A stretch of 64,000 nucleotides of DNA, taken from NCBI RefSeq assembly GCF_002834145.1, contig NZ_PHNT01000013.1, forward strand, positions 40,197 through 104,196. Reading direction: 5' to 3'. A program made the translations under genes and the position numbers. How positions within the stretch are numbered: the stretch's first letter is position 1; every line of letters starts with the position of its first letter. The notes under the pieces are model-generated. The model was not told where the DNA came from, did no database searches, and worked only from the letters and a program-made list of their open reading frames with translations. The DNA comes from Roseovarius salinarum (GTDB taxonomy: Bacteria > Pseudomonadota > Alphaproteobacteria > Rhodobacterales > Rhodobacteraceae). Below are positions 1-11,100 of the stretch, one piece after another.

Positions 1-1
1 C

Positions 2-1006
2 ACCGCCGCGATGGTGGCGATGCCCACCGCAGCGGCGGCCGAGGCGCACATGCCCGGCGACGGCACGCAAGTGCAGATGGCCCGCGCGACATGGGACACC
101 GGCTGGTGGCAGGCCGAGGTCTACAGCCAGCTGCTGGAAAAACTGGGCTTCGAGGTGGCCCGCGTGACCACGCTGGACAACCCGCCCTTCTACCAGTCCG
201 TCGCACAGGGCGACATGGACCTGTGGGTCAACGGCTGGTTCCCGCTGCACAACACCTATGAAGACGACTTCAGCGATGGCGCCGAGAAGATCGGCTATGT
301 CGCCAAGGGCGGTGCGCTTCAGGGCTACCTGATCGACAAGAAGACCGCCGAGAAGCACGATATCAACACCGTCTCGGACATGACCGATGACGACATCCAG
401 AAGCTGTTCGACTCGAACGGCGACGGCAAGGCCGATCTGGTCGCCTGCCCGCCGGGCTGGGGCTGCGAGACGGTGATCAGCCACCATTTCGAAGCCTACG
501 GCTGGAATGACGACTTCAACGCGATCAAGGCAGGCTACTCTGCCTCGATGGCCGATGCCGTGGGCCGTTTCGAAGCCGGCGATCCGATCTTCTTCTACAC
601 CTGGACCCCGAACTGGACGGTCGGCGAACTGCCGCCGGGCGAGGACGTGGTCTGGCTGCAGATGGAGGAAACCAAGCTGCCTGAAGACCAGGCGCACCTC
701 GCCGACGAGACCACGGTCGAGGGGCTTGAAGGTTGCCGCGGCGAACAGCCCTGCGATCTGGGCTGGCCGGCCAACGACATCCGGCCCGTCGCCAACTCGG
801 ACTTCCTGAGCGAGAACCCGGCAGCCGCCGAGCTGCTGCGCCAGGTTCGTATCCCGATCGGTGACATCTTCGACCAGAACGCGAAGATGAATGCCGGCGC
901 CGACAGCCCCGAGGACCTCGAGCAACAGGCCAGCACCTGGATCGAGGAAAACCAGGGCAAGGTCGACAAGTGGCTGAAAGCCGCGCGCGAGGCAGCGTCC
1001 ATGTAA
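2..1006 (+). CDS. proX: Glycine betaine/proline betaine ABC transporter substrate-binding protein (5' truncated)
   Basis: The frame is open to the window edge and begins inside what looks like the end of a signal peptide (alanine-rich, cleavage near AAAAEA), so the true start lies upstream. The mature part matches periplasmic betaine/choline-binding proteins of ABC importers (OpuAC family): an early ATWDTGWWQAEVY segment, the tryptophan-rich DMDLWVNGWFPLH segment, and a GWGCE motif in the middle; aromatic residues of this kind box the quaternary ammonium group. A DSNGDGKADL stretch resembles a calcium loop. Partner permease and ATPase genes would be upstream, outside the window. A hairpin terminator follows about 85 bp downstream. 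Whether the ligand is glycine betaine, proline betaine or choline cannot be read from the sequence. Confidence 0.85.
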   Translation, partial: TAAMVAMPTAAAAEAHMPGDGTQVQMARATWDTGWWQAEVYSQLLEKLGFEVARVTTLDNPPFYQSVAQGDMDLWVNGWFPLHNTYEDDFSDGAEKIGYVAKGGALQGYLIDKKTAEKHDINTVSDMTDDDIQKLFDSNGDGKADLVACPPGWGCETVISHHFEAYGWNDDFNAIKAGYSASMADAVGRFEAGDPIFFYTWTPNWTVGELPPGEDVVWLQMEETKLPEDQAHLADETTVEGLEGCRGEQPCDLGWPANDIRPVANSDFLSENPAAAELLRQVRIPIGDIFDQNAKMNAGADSPEDLEQQASTWIEENQGKVDKWLKAAREAASM

Positions 1007-1493
1007 GCGCCGCGCGCGCGTGGGCGTCATCCCGGCCTATCCGGGCTGACGCGCCTGCCGGCTGAAAGACGGGGCCGCGTACCGTGACCGAAAGGCCGGT
1101 GCGCGGCCTTTCTTGCGTGCGCCACGACCGCGTGCGCATCGGGAAACCGCGCGATTTCCGCGTCAGGGTCGTATCCGGAACCGGCCGCGGGATCCCCGCC
1201 GCTTGCAACTGGCGCCGATTGTCGGCCAGATACGGGGACGGCAGAGGCGGCAACACGGTTTGGCATGGCATCCGGCACCATCTGCAATTCCTGCGTACCG
1301 GACCCGCTGACGGGGGACGGCGGATGAAGCCCACCCACAACACCTTGCGACGTCTGCGCCGGGCCACCTGCGGCAAAGACCGGCGCAGCGTCGCCCCCCG
1401 GACCTTCGAGGTCGGCGTCGTGAACCCCGACCGGCTGCATGGCCGCGCAGCGCGGTCGAACAGGTTTGCCCGGCCAATGGCACCGTTGTTCGC
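1007..1493. other. Intergenic region without a convincing gene
   Basis: This 487-bp stretch holds the hairpin at 1090-1112 and otherwise only short open frames rich in arginine with no recognisable motif. No promoter with good consensus was found for the glycosyltransferase that starts at 1494. Confidence 0.5.
1090..1114 (+). terminator. Rho-independent terminator after proX
   Basis: GAAAGGCCG at 1090-1098 pairs perfectly with CGGCCTTTC at 1104-1112 around a 5-nt loop. A short T-rich tail (TCTT) follows. It sits 84 bp downstream of the stop codon of the betaine-binding protein and fits as that operon's terminator. Confidence 0.6.
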
Positions 1494-2486
1494 ATGACCG
1501 CCGAAACCTCCCAACCCGCCAATGCACGCGTGGCCGCCGTGGTGATCGGCCGGAACGAGGGCGCGCGGCTGACCGCCTGCCTCGAGTCGCTCGACGGTGA
1601 AACGGCGCGTGTCGTCTACGTCGACTCGGGATCGACCGACGGCAGCATCGAACGTGCCCGGCAAGCCGGCGCCGAGGTCGTCGCGCTCGACCCCGCGCGG
1701 CCTTTCACGGCGGCGCGGGCGCGCAACGCGGGGCTCGCCGCACTGGGCGCCGACGCGCCCGCGTTCGTGCAGCTGATAGACGGCGACTGCGTCCTGCAAC
1801 CCGGCTGGATCGCGACGGGGATGGCCACGCTCGATGCGCGGCCCGACGTCGCGGTGGTCTGCGGCCGCCGACGCGAAGCGCACCCCGAGGTCTCGGTCTA
1901 CAACCGCCTGTGCGACATCGAATGGCGCGGCCCGGCCGGCGAGGTGCGCGCCTGCGGCGGGGACGCGCTGGCCCGCGTGGCGGCCCTTCGTGCGGTCGAC
2001 GGTTTCGACGAAGCCCTGATCGCGGGGGAAGAACCGGATCTGTGCGTGCGGCTTCGCGCGAACGGCTGGCGCATCCACAGGCTGGACGCCGAGATGACAT
2101 TGCACGACGCGGCAATGACGCGGTTCGCGCAATGGTGGCAGCGCAACCGCCGGGCCGGCCATGCGTTCGCCGAGGGGGCGGCCCGGCACGGCGCCCCGCC
2201 CGAGCGCCACTGGGTCCGCGAGGCGCGCCGCGCGTTGGCGTGGGGCGCGGGGCTGCCCGTGGCAATCGCACTCGCCGCGTTGATCCAGCCGTGGGCGCTG
2301 ACCGCCGTCGCGCTCTACCCCCTGCAGGTCGTCCGCCTCGCGGTCCGGGAAGGCCCGGCACGGCGGGCCGCGTGGGAATGGGCCGCCTTTACCGTTCTGG
2401 GCAAATTCGCAGAGGCCGCCGGCGCGCTGGGCTACCATGCGGGCCGGCTGCGCGGCCGTCGGAAAGGGCTCATCGAATACCGTTAG
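1494..2486 (+). CDS. Family 2 glycosyltransferase
   Basis: A 330-residue GT-A type glycosyltransferase. The N-terminus carries the nucleotide-binding VVIGRNEGARL strand-loop, then VDSGSTDGS, and the metal-binding acidic motif LIDGDC near residue 90. An EEPDLCVRLR segment in the middle corresponds to the catalytic-base region. A hydrophobic stretch at about residues 250-280 suggests membrane association near the C-terminus. It opens the polysaccharide locus and its stop lies only 5 bp from that of the convergent WecG-like gene. Sugar donor and acceptor are unknown. Confidence 0.85.
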   Translation: MTAETSQPANARVAAVVIGRNEGARLTACLESLDGETARVVYVDSGSTDGSIERARQAGAEVVALDPARPFTAARARNAGLAALGADAPAFVQLIDGDCVLQPGWIATGMATLDARPDVAVVCGRRREAHPEVSVYNRLCDIEWRGPAGEVRACGGDALARVAALRAVDGFDEALIAGEEPDLCVRLRANGWRIHRLDAEMTLHDAAMTRFAQWWQRNRRAGHAFAEGAARHGAPPERHWVREARRALAWGAGLPVAIALAALIQPWALTAVALYPLQVVRLAVREGPARRAAWEWAAFTVLGKFAEAAGALGYHAGRLRGRRKGLIEYR

Positions 2487-2491
2487 CCCGC

Positions 2492-3253
2492 CTACCGCGG
2501 CGTCACGAAGCGCTGGCGCGCCGCGCGCGCGATCTGGCCAGGCAGGATGGCGAAGCACCGGGCATAGCGCGGGCCAAGGCGGCGGACATCGCCGCCGAGC
2601 CGCCAAAGCCATTCCAGCGCCAGCCGCCGCATCCAGGGGGGCGCCCGCCGTTGCCGCCCGGCGAGGAAGTCGAGACCCGCGCCGATGCAGGCGAAACCGA
2701 CGCCGGGTGCCCGATGGCGGCCCCTTGCGGCAAGACGTTCCTGTTTCGGCGCACCCAGTGCCACGAAACAAAGGCCGATGCCCTGCCCGGCAATGTCGAC
2801 CAGCAGACGCTCGGCCGCAGGCCCGTCCGGGTCGAAGCCCATGGGCGGGGCATGACGCCACGCAATGCGCAGGCCCGGCACCCGATCCTCGAGTGCCGCG
2901 GCGGCCCCCGCCAGCGTCTCATCATCGCTGCCCACCAGTGCCACGGAGACCCCGGCTCCCGCGGCGAGTCGGCACAGCGGGACGATCATGTCGGAGCCCG
3001 GCATCAGTTCCACCGGTCGCCCCGCCAACCGGGCGAGCCACGCAACCGGGCGGCCATCGGCGACCACGAGATCCTGCCGCGCGTAAGCCTCGGCAAAGGT
3101 CGGATCGGCCCCGATCTTGACCAGGTGATCGAGATTGAGCGTCGCCAGCGCGAACCCCCGGCCCGTTTCGAAGCGGTGCTCGATCTCGTCGCTCAACTGC
3201 GCGAAGCTGCGCATGTTGATCCTCACGCTGCGATTCTTGACGAAGAACTTCAC
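2492..3253 (-). CDS. WecG/TagA/CpsF-family glycosyltransferase
   Basis: The LATLNLDHL segment near the N-terminus and the FVALGAPKQE motif are diagnostic of this GT26 family, which adds N-acetylmannosaminuronic acid, ManNAc or a similar sugar to a lipid-linked primer on the cytoplasmic face of the membrane. I chose a GTG at 3253 (about 253 residues) because it includes the first beta strand (VRINMRSF); an ATG at 3340 is in frame but adds a basic, unconserved extension, and an ATG at 3214 would cut the first strand. It is transcribed opposite to its neighbours. Its role is inferred to be an early step of repeat-unit assembly. Confidence 0.85.
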   Translation of the reverse strand: MKFFVKNRSVRINMRSFAQLSDEIEHRFETGRGFALATLNLDHLVKIGADPTFAEAYARQDLVVADGRPVAWLARLAGRPVELMPGSDMIVPLCRLAAGAGVSVALVGSDDETLAGAAAALEDRVPGLRIAWRHAPPMGFDPDGPAAERLLVDIAGQGIGLCFVALGAPKQERLAARGRHRAPGVGFACIGAGLDFLAGRQRRAPPWMRRLALEWLWRLGGDVRRLGPRYARCFAILPGQIARAARQRFVTPR

Positions 3254-3386
3254 GGGCGTGCCACTCTTCCGGAACACCGGGAAACCATAGTCACGGCATG
3301 GCGGGGCGTGAAGGCAAAACCGCCCCATTCCCGACAACACGAGGCCACAGCGGCCCTATGAACTGCGCCGCGTCGCAACCATCGCT

Positions 3387-3414
3387 TTGACGGCTCAGAA
3401 GACGGGAATAGACT
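3387..3414 (+). promoter_or_regulatory. Candidate sigma-70 promoter
   Basis: TTGACG (3387-3392) and TAGACT (3409-3414) are separated by 16 bp and end 25 bp before the start at 3440. The neighbouring candidate upstream of the flippase has the same form (TTGACC-N17-TAGCCT). Found by eye only. Confidence 0.4.
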
Positions 3415-3439
3415 GGGCCGGGCGCGGGAACGAAGGTCA

Positions 3440-4855
3440 ATGCCGAACACGCTGTCCTATCTCATGTTGATGCTCTGGCCGTTGGTCTGCATCGGTCTGT
3501 TCCGGCGGCTGGCAATCGAGCGCGCGATCGTCTGGAGCCTTCTCGGCGGCTACCTTCTCCTGCCGGAGCAGGCACAGTTCGATTTCCCGCTGGTGCCCGA
3601 TTTCGACAAGGAAACGATCCCCAGCCTGTGCGCATTCGCCTTCTGCCTGCTGACCGCAGGACGCCGGGTTCAGCTTTGGCCTGCCTCGCCGGTCGTGGGG
3701 GGGCTGATGATCCTGTTCCTGTTCGGCGTCGTCCCGACGGTGCTGACCAACACGGATCCGATCATCTTCCGCTCGATTCTGAACACCGAGCCGCTGGTGT
3801 TCGAATCCGGCAGGCTGCCCGGGCTGCGCTGGATTGACGTTCTGTCGGTCATGTCGACGCAGGCGATCGTGCTCATGCCCTTCGTGCTGGGACGGGCCTT
3901 CCTGTCATCGGCGACGGGGATGCGCGAACTGCTGCTTGCGCTCGTTGTCGGCGGGCTCGCCTATTCGCTGCCTGCACTGTTCGAGATCCGCATGAGCCCG
4001 CAACTCAACATCTGGATCTACGGCTTCTTCCAGCACGATTTCAGCCAGATGATGCGCGGTGGCGGGTTCCGCCCCATCGTGTTCCTGCAACACGCGCTGT
4101 GGCTCGCGTTCTTCCTGGTGACGGCGGCGATCTCGGCGGCGGCGCTCGCCCGGACGGCCGAAGGGCGCAACCGCCGGCGGTTCCTCGTCGCCGCGTTCTA
4201 CCTCGTCGCGGTCGTCTACCTCGGCAAGAGCCTTGCGCCCCTCGCCTATGCCCTGGCGTTGACGCCGCTGGTGTTGCTGGTGCCGCCACGCGCGCAGTTG
4301 ACGCTGGCGGTCCTGATGGCCGCGGTCGCTGTCGTCTACCCGGTGCTGCGCGACTACGGCCTGGTGCCGCTGGACACGCTTCTGGCCTGGGCCCGGGCCA
4401 TCGACCCGGATCGCGCGCAATCGCTGGGCTACCGGTTCCGCAACGAGGAGATGCTGCTCGACCGCGCGCACGAGAAATGGCTTTTCGGCTGGGGCGGCTG
4501 GGGCCGCAACCTGGTGCGCGACCCGACAACCGGCGAGGATTGGAGCGTCCCCGACGGTGAATGGATCATCGTCTTCGGCACCTTCGGTTGGCTTGGCTAC
4601 CTTGCCAAGATGGGGCTTCTGGCGGTGCCGCTGGCCATGCTTTGGCGGCGCGCGGGTCCGAACGCCGCGCCGCACGCGGCCGCGCTGGCGGTGATCCTCG
4701 GGGTCACAATGGTGGACATGTTGATCAACGCGATCCTCACGCCCTATACGTGGCTGATCGCCGGGGCCATCCTGGGCCATGCGGAGCGGCTCGCGCAGGA
4801 AAGGCCCGATGCCGCGGCGGGACGCCGCCGGTCGGGTGCCCCGATCCTGCATTAG
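3440..4855 (+). CDS. Polytopic membrane protein, likely polysaccharide polymerase/ligase (Wzy-like)
   Basis: A 471-residue protein with about ten to twelve hydrophobic segments and a large loop at roughly residues 310-370 containing a WLFGWGGWGRN motif, the layout of O-antigen ligase/polymerase (Wzy_C/WaaL-like) proteins. Its place beside flippase, chain-length and priming genes supports polymerisation or ligation of repeat units in the inner membrane. Sequence identity to known Wzy proteins is usually low, so the call rests on topology and context. A candidate promoter precedes it, and GAAGG at about 3430 is a plausible ribosome site. Confidence 0.6.
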   Translation: MPNTLSYLMLMLWPLVCIGLFRRLAIERAIVWSLLGGYLLLPEQAQFDFPLVPDFDKETIPSLCAFAFCLLTAGRRVQLWPASPVVGGLMILFLFGVVPTVLTNTDPIIFRSILNTEPLVFESGRLPGLRWIDVLSVMSTQAIVLMPFVLGRAFLSSATGMRELLLALVVGGLAYSLPALFEIRMSPQLNIWIYGFFQHDFSQMMRGGGFRPIVFLQHALWLAFFLVTAAISAAALARTAEGRNRRRFLVAAFYLVAVVYLGKSLAPLAYALALTPLVLLVPPRAQLTLAVLMAAVAVVYPVLRDYGLVPLDTLLAWARAIDPDRAQSLGYRFRNEEMLLDRAHEKWLFGWGGWGRNLVRDPTTGEDWSVPDGEWIIVFGTFGWLGYLAKMGLLAVPLAMLWRRAGPNAAPHAAALAVILGVTMVDMLINAILTPYTWLIAGAILGHAERLAQERPDAAAGRRRSGAPILH

Positions 4856-5156
4856 GCGCCGGTCCCGATCATTACGGCAGGCGTGATGATTCGCGGCCAC
4901 TGGACCGGGGAAAGACCGATTGTTGACGCTTCGGCATCAGTCCCGGTCACAAAGTCATCCTGTTGATACAAGGCGCAAGACGGCCACCCGCGCAGAACAA
5001 AGATTATACCACAATATCAATACCTTGCAGAACACCTGCGGCACAGTGCCGGTAGCCCCTAGGCAAGCTGCCCGCTCTGGGGTGAAATGGAAGGCGCTCG
5101 CGGACTCTTGGGGCGGGGAAAGCCGGGCAGTGAACGAATACAGTAGCTGACCGAAA
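4856..5156. other. Intergenic region, likely promoter/leader of the PKS-NRPS operon
   Basis: This 301-bp gap holds a distinctly AT-rich block at about 4995-5035 (AGATTATACCACAATATCAA) in otherwise GC-rich DNA. That is a reasonable place for the operon promoter, but I could not match a good -35/-10 pair. No gene is seen. The ribosome site in front of 5157 is weak. Confidence 0.45.
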
Positions 5157-8100
5157 ATGCCGGAAGATTTCGCAATCGTTGGGATGTCGCTCAAGGTGCC
5201 GGGCGCGCAGAACGCAGACGCGTTCTGGCGCAATCTTGCTGCGGGCACGGAAAGCATCGTGACGCTCGACGAGGACCGGCTTGCCGCCGCAGGCGAAAGC
5301 CGCGCGCGGATGGCCGACCCCGATTACGTCGCATCCTCCGCGCCGCTGGACCGCTTCGACCATTTCGATGCCGAATTCTTCGGTTTCGGCCCGAAGGACG
5401 CAGCCATTCTTGACCCGCAGCACCGCAAGTTCCTCGAGGTATGCTGGGAAGCGATGGAACAATCGGGGCACGTTCCCGAGCGGTTCGGCGGCGACATCGG
5501 CGTCTACGCCGGCTGCGGCATGGGCAGTTACTTCTATTTCAACATCTGCTCGAACCCGGATCTCGTCGACGATGTGGGCATGTTCCTGCTGCGTCACACG
5601 GGCAACGACAAGGATTTCCTCGCCACGCGCGTCAGCCATGTCTTCGACCTCAGGGGACCGAGCGTGAACATCCAGACGGCCTGTTCAACCTCGCTGGTCG
5701 CCTTGCACTACGCCTGCCGGGCGCTGCGCGACGGCGATTGCGACATGGCGCTCGCGGGCGGCGTGACGATCGAGCTGCCGCAAGGCCGCGGCTACCTGGC
5801 CAAGGAAAACGAAATACTGTCACCCGATGGTCACTGCCACGCCTTCGATCACCGGGCGCAGGGCACCGTGTTCGGCAGCGGAGCGGGCGTCGTGGCCGTG
5901 CGGCGACTGTCGGATGCCATCGCCGACGGCGATCACATCTGGGCCGTGGTCAAGGGCACCGCCGTCAACAACGACGGCGCGGCCAAGGCGGGCTACCTCG
6001 CGCCCAGCGTGGACGGGCAGGCCGCGGCGGTGGCGCGTGCCCTCGACACCGCGAGGGTCGGGGCTGACACCATCGGCTATGTCGAATGCCACGGCACGGG
6101 CACCTACCTCGGCGATCCGATCGAGGTGGCCGCCCTGACCGAGGCATTCCGGCGCACCACGGCCGAAACCGGGTTCTGCCGCATCGGGTCGGTCAAGACG
6201 AACATCGGCCATCTGGACACCGCCGCGGGCGTGGCCAGCCTGATCAAGGCCAGCCTCGCGCTGTATCACCGCCAGATCCCGCCCAGCCTGGGCTACGAGG
6301 CGCCAAACCCGGCGATCGATTTCGCGGCCAGCCCGTTCCGGGTGAACGACCGGCTGACGGACTGGCCCGGCGGCAGCCACCCGCGCCGGGCCGGGGTCAA
6401 CTCCCTCGGCGTGGGCGGTACCAATGCGCATGCCGTGCTGGAGGAGCCGCCGGAGCGTGGCCCGTCGGAAGAATCGGACTGGCCGTTCCATGCCCTGTGC
6501 CTGTCGGCCCGCGGCAAGGCCGCGCTTGACGCAAATGCCGCGGAACTCGCCGCGCACCTGCGCGCCCATCCCGAGCAACCGCTGGCCGACGTGGCCCATA
6601 CGCTCAAGCAGGGGCGCGCGGGCTTCGACGAACGCCGCGTCGTCGTGGCCGAGAGCCAAGCGGAAGCTGCCGATTTGCTGGAGCAGGGCGATCCGCGCCG
6701 CGTCTTCACGCACAGGCGGTTGGGCGCCGACCCGGACGTGGTGTTCATGTTCCCCGGCGGCGGGGCACAATACCCCGGAATGGCGCGAGACCTGTACGAG
6801 ACCGAGCCGGTGTTCGCCGAGTGGATGGACCGGGGGCTGGATCACCTCCAGGCGCGGCTGGCTTACGATATCCGCGCGGTCTGGCTGCCCGACCCCGGCG
6901 ACCACGCGGCAGCCGAGGCGCAGCTGCGTCAACCCTCGGTGCAGCTTCCGCTGATCATGATCGCAGAATACGCGCTGGCCCAGCTTTGGCTGTCATGGGG
7001 CGTTCGGCCCACCGCGCTGATCGGTCACAGCATGGGGGAAAACACCGCCGCCGCGGTCGCCGGGGCCATCGGGTTCGAGGACTGCATCGACCTTGTGCTT
7101 CTGCGCGGCCGGCTGTTCGACACCGTGCCGGCGGGCGGCATGCTGGGGGTGGGTCTGCCAACCGACGAACTGGCCGCGGTCATCGGGAACGATCTGGACA
7201 TCGCCAGCGTGAACGCCGCGGATTTCTGCACGGTCTCGGGCCCGACCGAGCGGCTGGACGCGCTGCGCGGCCAACTCGAGGCGCGCGGAATCGACTGCCA
7301 GCCGGTCAACATCGACATTGCAGCGCATTCGCGGATGCTCGATCCCGTCCTGCCGGAATTCCGGACGTTCCTCGCCGGTCTGGACCTCGCCGCCCCGCGC
7401 ATCCCCTTCGTGTCCAACCGCACCGGCGACTGGATCACGCACGGGCAGGCCACCGACCCGGACTACTGGGTCGGGCAACTGCGCAACACGGTGCAGTTCG
7501 CGCGCGGCATGGCTTGCCTGTCTAACAAGCCCGATCGCGTGTTCCTGGAGGTCGGGCCGGGCCGCGCGATGACATCGCTGGCGCAGATGGATCCGGCCGT
7601 CGGCCCCGAACGCGTGCTCGGCTCGCTGCGCCACCCGGACGAGAAGATCGCCGACGACAAGTTCTTCGTGGGCGTGATCGGCCGGCTCTGGGCCACAGGG
7701 GTGGAGGCCGACTGGAGCCAGATATGGGGAGACCAGCGGCGCAACCGGGTCGTGTTGCCCACCTATGCCTTCCAGTCCAGGCGCTACTTCATCGAGCCGG
7801 GGCAAGCCCGCACCGCCCCCGACGCCGAAGACGTGGCGCGCAACGACGACGTGGGCAACTGGGGCTACCGCCCTTTGTGGAAACCGCGCTACGCCGATTG
7901 CGCGGCGGATGCGCTGCATACCCTGTCGGCCGACGCACCGAAGACGTGGCTGTTCTTCGCCGACGAAACGGGGCTGGCCGAAGCGGCGGCGGAGCGGCTG
8001 CGCGGCGCTGGTCACACCGTGCTCCTGGTGCGCGCGGGCGACAGTTTCGTGCGGCACGACGCCGAGACCTACACGCTTGCGCCCGAGCAGGGGCGCGAAG

Positions 8101-11100
8101 GCTACGAGGCACTCGTCGAGGCGCTGGTCGCCGACGGGCACATGCCCGACAGGATCGGCCATTTCTGGCTTGTGACCGAGGCGGAGACACACCGCCCCGG
8201 CAGCGATTTCTTCACCCGCAACATGGAGCAGGGCTTTTACAGCCTGATGCACCTTGCCCAGGCACTCGAGGCAGCGGGTCGTCCTGAGGCGCTGCACCTG
8301 ACGGTGTTCACCACCGGGGCCGCGCGGGTGACGGACGAGGCCCTGCCTGACCCCGAGAAGGCCACGATCGCCGGACCGGCGGGCGTCATCCCGAAGGAAC
8401 TGCCGGGGATGACCGTCACCACGGTCGATCTCGCGCCCGCGCCAGCAGCCCGGCGCCCCGGGCTGCTCAACCGGCTGACGCCCGGACAGCGGGGCCAGGC
8501 GTCCCCGGGGGGCGAGCGGCTGGACAGCGTGCTCGAGGAACTTCTTGCAACGCCATCCAACGCGGTGGCGGCCCATCGCGGCACTCGCCGGTTCGAGCGG
8601 GACTGGACGGCATCGCCCCTTCCCGCGCCGGACACCGCGAACGTACCCGGGGTGCGCGCAGGCGGCACCTACCTGATAACTGGCGGCTTGGGTGGCATCG
8701 GCTTGACCATCGCGCGCGCGCTCGCCTGTGGGGGCGCGGGCGAGATCGTGCTGCTCGCGCGCAGCCCGCTGCCGCCGCGCGACCGCTGGGCGGCGATATC
8801 GGCAGAAGGAACCCCGCAAGGCCCGACGCAACGCCGGATCGCCGCGATCCGCGGGATCGAGGCGGAAGGCGCCACGGTGCGCGTGGAGACAGCGGATGTC
8901 TGCGACGTCGAGCAGATGGCGCGCATCGTCGCACGCACGCGCACCGAAACGGGTGGCATCGACGGCGTGATTCACGCCGCAGGCACGATCGACGACGCCC
9001 CGCTTCTGGGCAAGGAACCCGCCGACGTCGAGCGGGTCTTCGCGCCCAAGATCAATGGCGTGCGCGTGATCGACCGGGTTTTCGCGGACGGGGAGCTGGA
9101 TTTTCTCGTCCTGTTTTCATCGACCAGCACGGTCACGCAACCGGAGGGGCAGATCGACTATGTCGCGGCCAATGCCTTTCTCAACGCCTATGCCGACGCC
9201 CGAAAGGGCGACAAGACGCATGTCCTGGCGCTGAACTGGGGCATCTGGGCCGAGGTCGGCATGGCCGCCGAAGCGCTGGCGGCCCCCACCGAAGCGGCCG
9301 ACTGGCAACCGCTGGACCGGCCGCTGCTGCATGAAAGCCGGGTGGCGGAAGATGGGGAGCAGGCGTTCCGGGTCTCTCTGTCGGACAGCACGGACTGGGT
9401 GCTCGACGACCACCGCACCATGGACGGCACGGCCGTCCTGCCCGGCACGGCCTATGTCGAGCTTGCCCTGGAAAGCCATCTCGCAGCGGGTGGCACGCTG
9501 CCGCTGGAAATCCGTGATCTGGTTTTCCTGCGCCCGGTAGTGGCGCAGCGCGACGGGCGCGCCGCGATACAGACGCGGTTGCAGCCTGCGGGCGGGGCAA
9601 CGGCATTCGAGACGCGCAGCCCCCACAGCGTGGACGGTCAAACCGGCACGGTGCTCAATGCGCAGGGGGTGATCGCGCCGGCGGCGTCCGCGGATACCCT
9701 TCCGCCGGTGGACCTTGCCGCGGTGGCGGCGCGCTGCACGACACCCTCGCGCCATGAGGGCGCGGACGGTTTCAAGTCGCCCCAGGAAGCGCACCTGCGG
9801 TTCGGCCCGCGCTGGCGGGTCGTCCACGAGGCATGGCTTGGCGAAGGCGAAGGGATCGCCCGCATCACCCTGCCGCCGGATCATGCCGACGATCTCGAGA
9901 CCGGGTTCGTCGCGCACCCGGCGATGCTCGACCTCGCGACCGGGTGGGCCATGGAACTGATCGACGGCTATGCGCCGGACCGGCTCTGGGTGCCCGTCTC
10001 CTACGGCACGATCCGCCTCGACCGGCCCTTGCCGGGGCGGTTGTTCAGCTGGATATCGCGGCGGGAGGAAACGGACGGGCCGGCCGGCGTCGCCGCCTTC
10101 GACGTGACCCTATGCGACGAGGACGGGGCCGTGGTCGGCCGGATCACCGATTTCCAGATGCAACGCCTCGACACGCCCTTGGCGTTGTCGGACCTTCCCC
10201 CGGTTCGGCCAGACGACCTGGAGCCGGACACGCCCGCCACCTCGCCGCAAACCGACGCGACCCGGCGCATGCAGCGGCTCGTGGCGCTCGGCATCCGGCC
10301 CGGGGAAGGCGCGGAGGCGTTCCGCCGGACGCTGGCCACGCATGCCGCGCAAGTGGTGGTTTCCCCCGTCGCGCCCGCGCAACTGATCGCGCAGGCCGCG
10401 CCCACCTCCGATGCGGCGGCCACCAGCGGGCCGAGCTTCGAACGCCCCGATCTGGACAGCGCCTACGCCCCGCCCGAAACCGCGATCGAGACGCGGCTTG
10501 CGCAGCTGTGGCAGGAACTGCTGGGCGTCGGAGAAATCGGCGTCGACGACAGCTTCTTCGACCTTGGCGGCCATTCCCTGCTGGCGGTCCGGCTGTTCGC
10601 GGCGGTCAAACGCGAGTACGGCGTGCAGTTCCCGATCTCGGTGCTGTTCGAGGCCCCCACGGTCCGCGCCTGCGCCGCGCTGATCGAGGCACGCACCGGC
10701 GGCCCCGATCCCGTTGCGGACGACGGCCCCGATGACGCGGCCACGGGCGCGGACGACATCTTTCGTCACGCCGTCGCGCTGAACGGGCGCGACGCCGGCC
10801 ACGGCACCCCGCTGTTCATCGTGGCAGGAATGTTTGGGAACGTGCTCAACCTTCGCCACCTTGCCCAGCGCCTGCCCCGGCGACCGGTATACGGGCTGCA
10901 GGCGCGTGGCCTGATCGGGGACGAGGCCCCGCACGACACGATCCCCCAGGCCGCCACCGACCACATCGCCGAGATGCGGCGCATCCAGCCTGCGGGCCCG
11001 TACCTTCTGGCCGGTTTTTCGGGCGGCGGCATCACCGCCTACGAGATCGCCCGCCAACTCGAGGCCGCGGGCGAGACGGTGGCGCTGCTGGCGCTGCTCG

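Noticed and set aside
1270..1300. Sigma-54-like GGCAC...TGC sequence before the first GT2 gene
   Set aside because: The GG-to-GC spacing is 2 bp too short for a -24/-12 promoter.
1084..1497. Possible 137-residue gene in the gap after proX
   Set aside because: It starts inside the terminator hairpin, is full of arginine and tryptophan with no domain pattern, and runs into the next gene.
525..2861. Long open frame on the minus strand (778 codons)
   Set aside because: It is antisense to proX and the GT2 gene, is arginine/alanine-rich with no motif, and arises from third-position GC bias.
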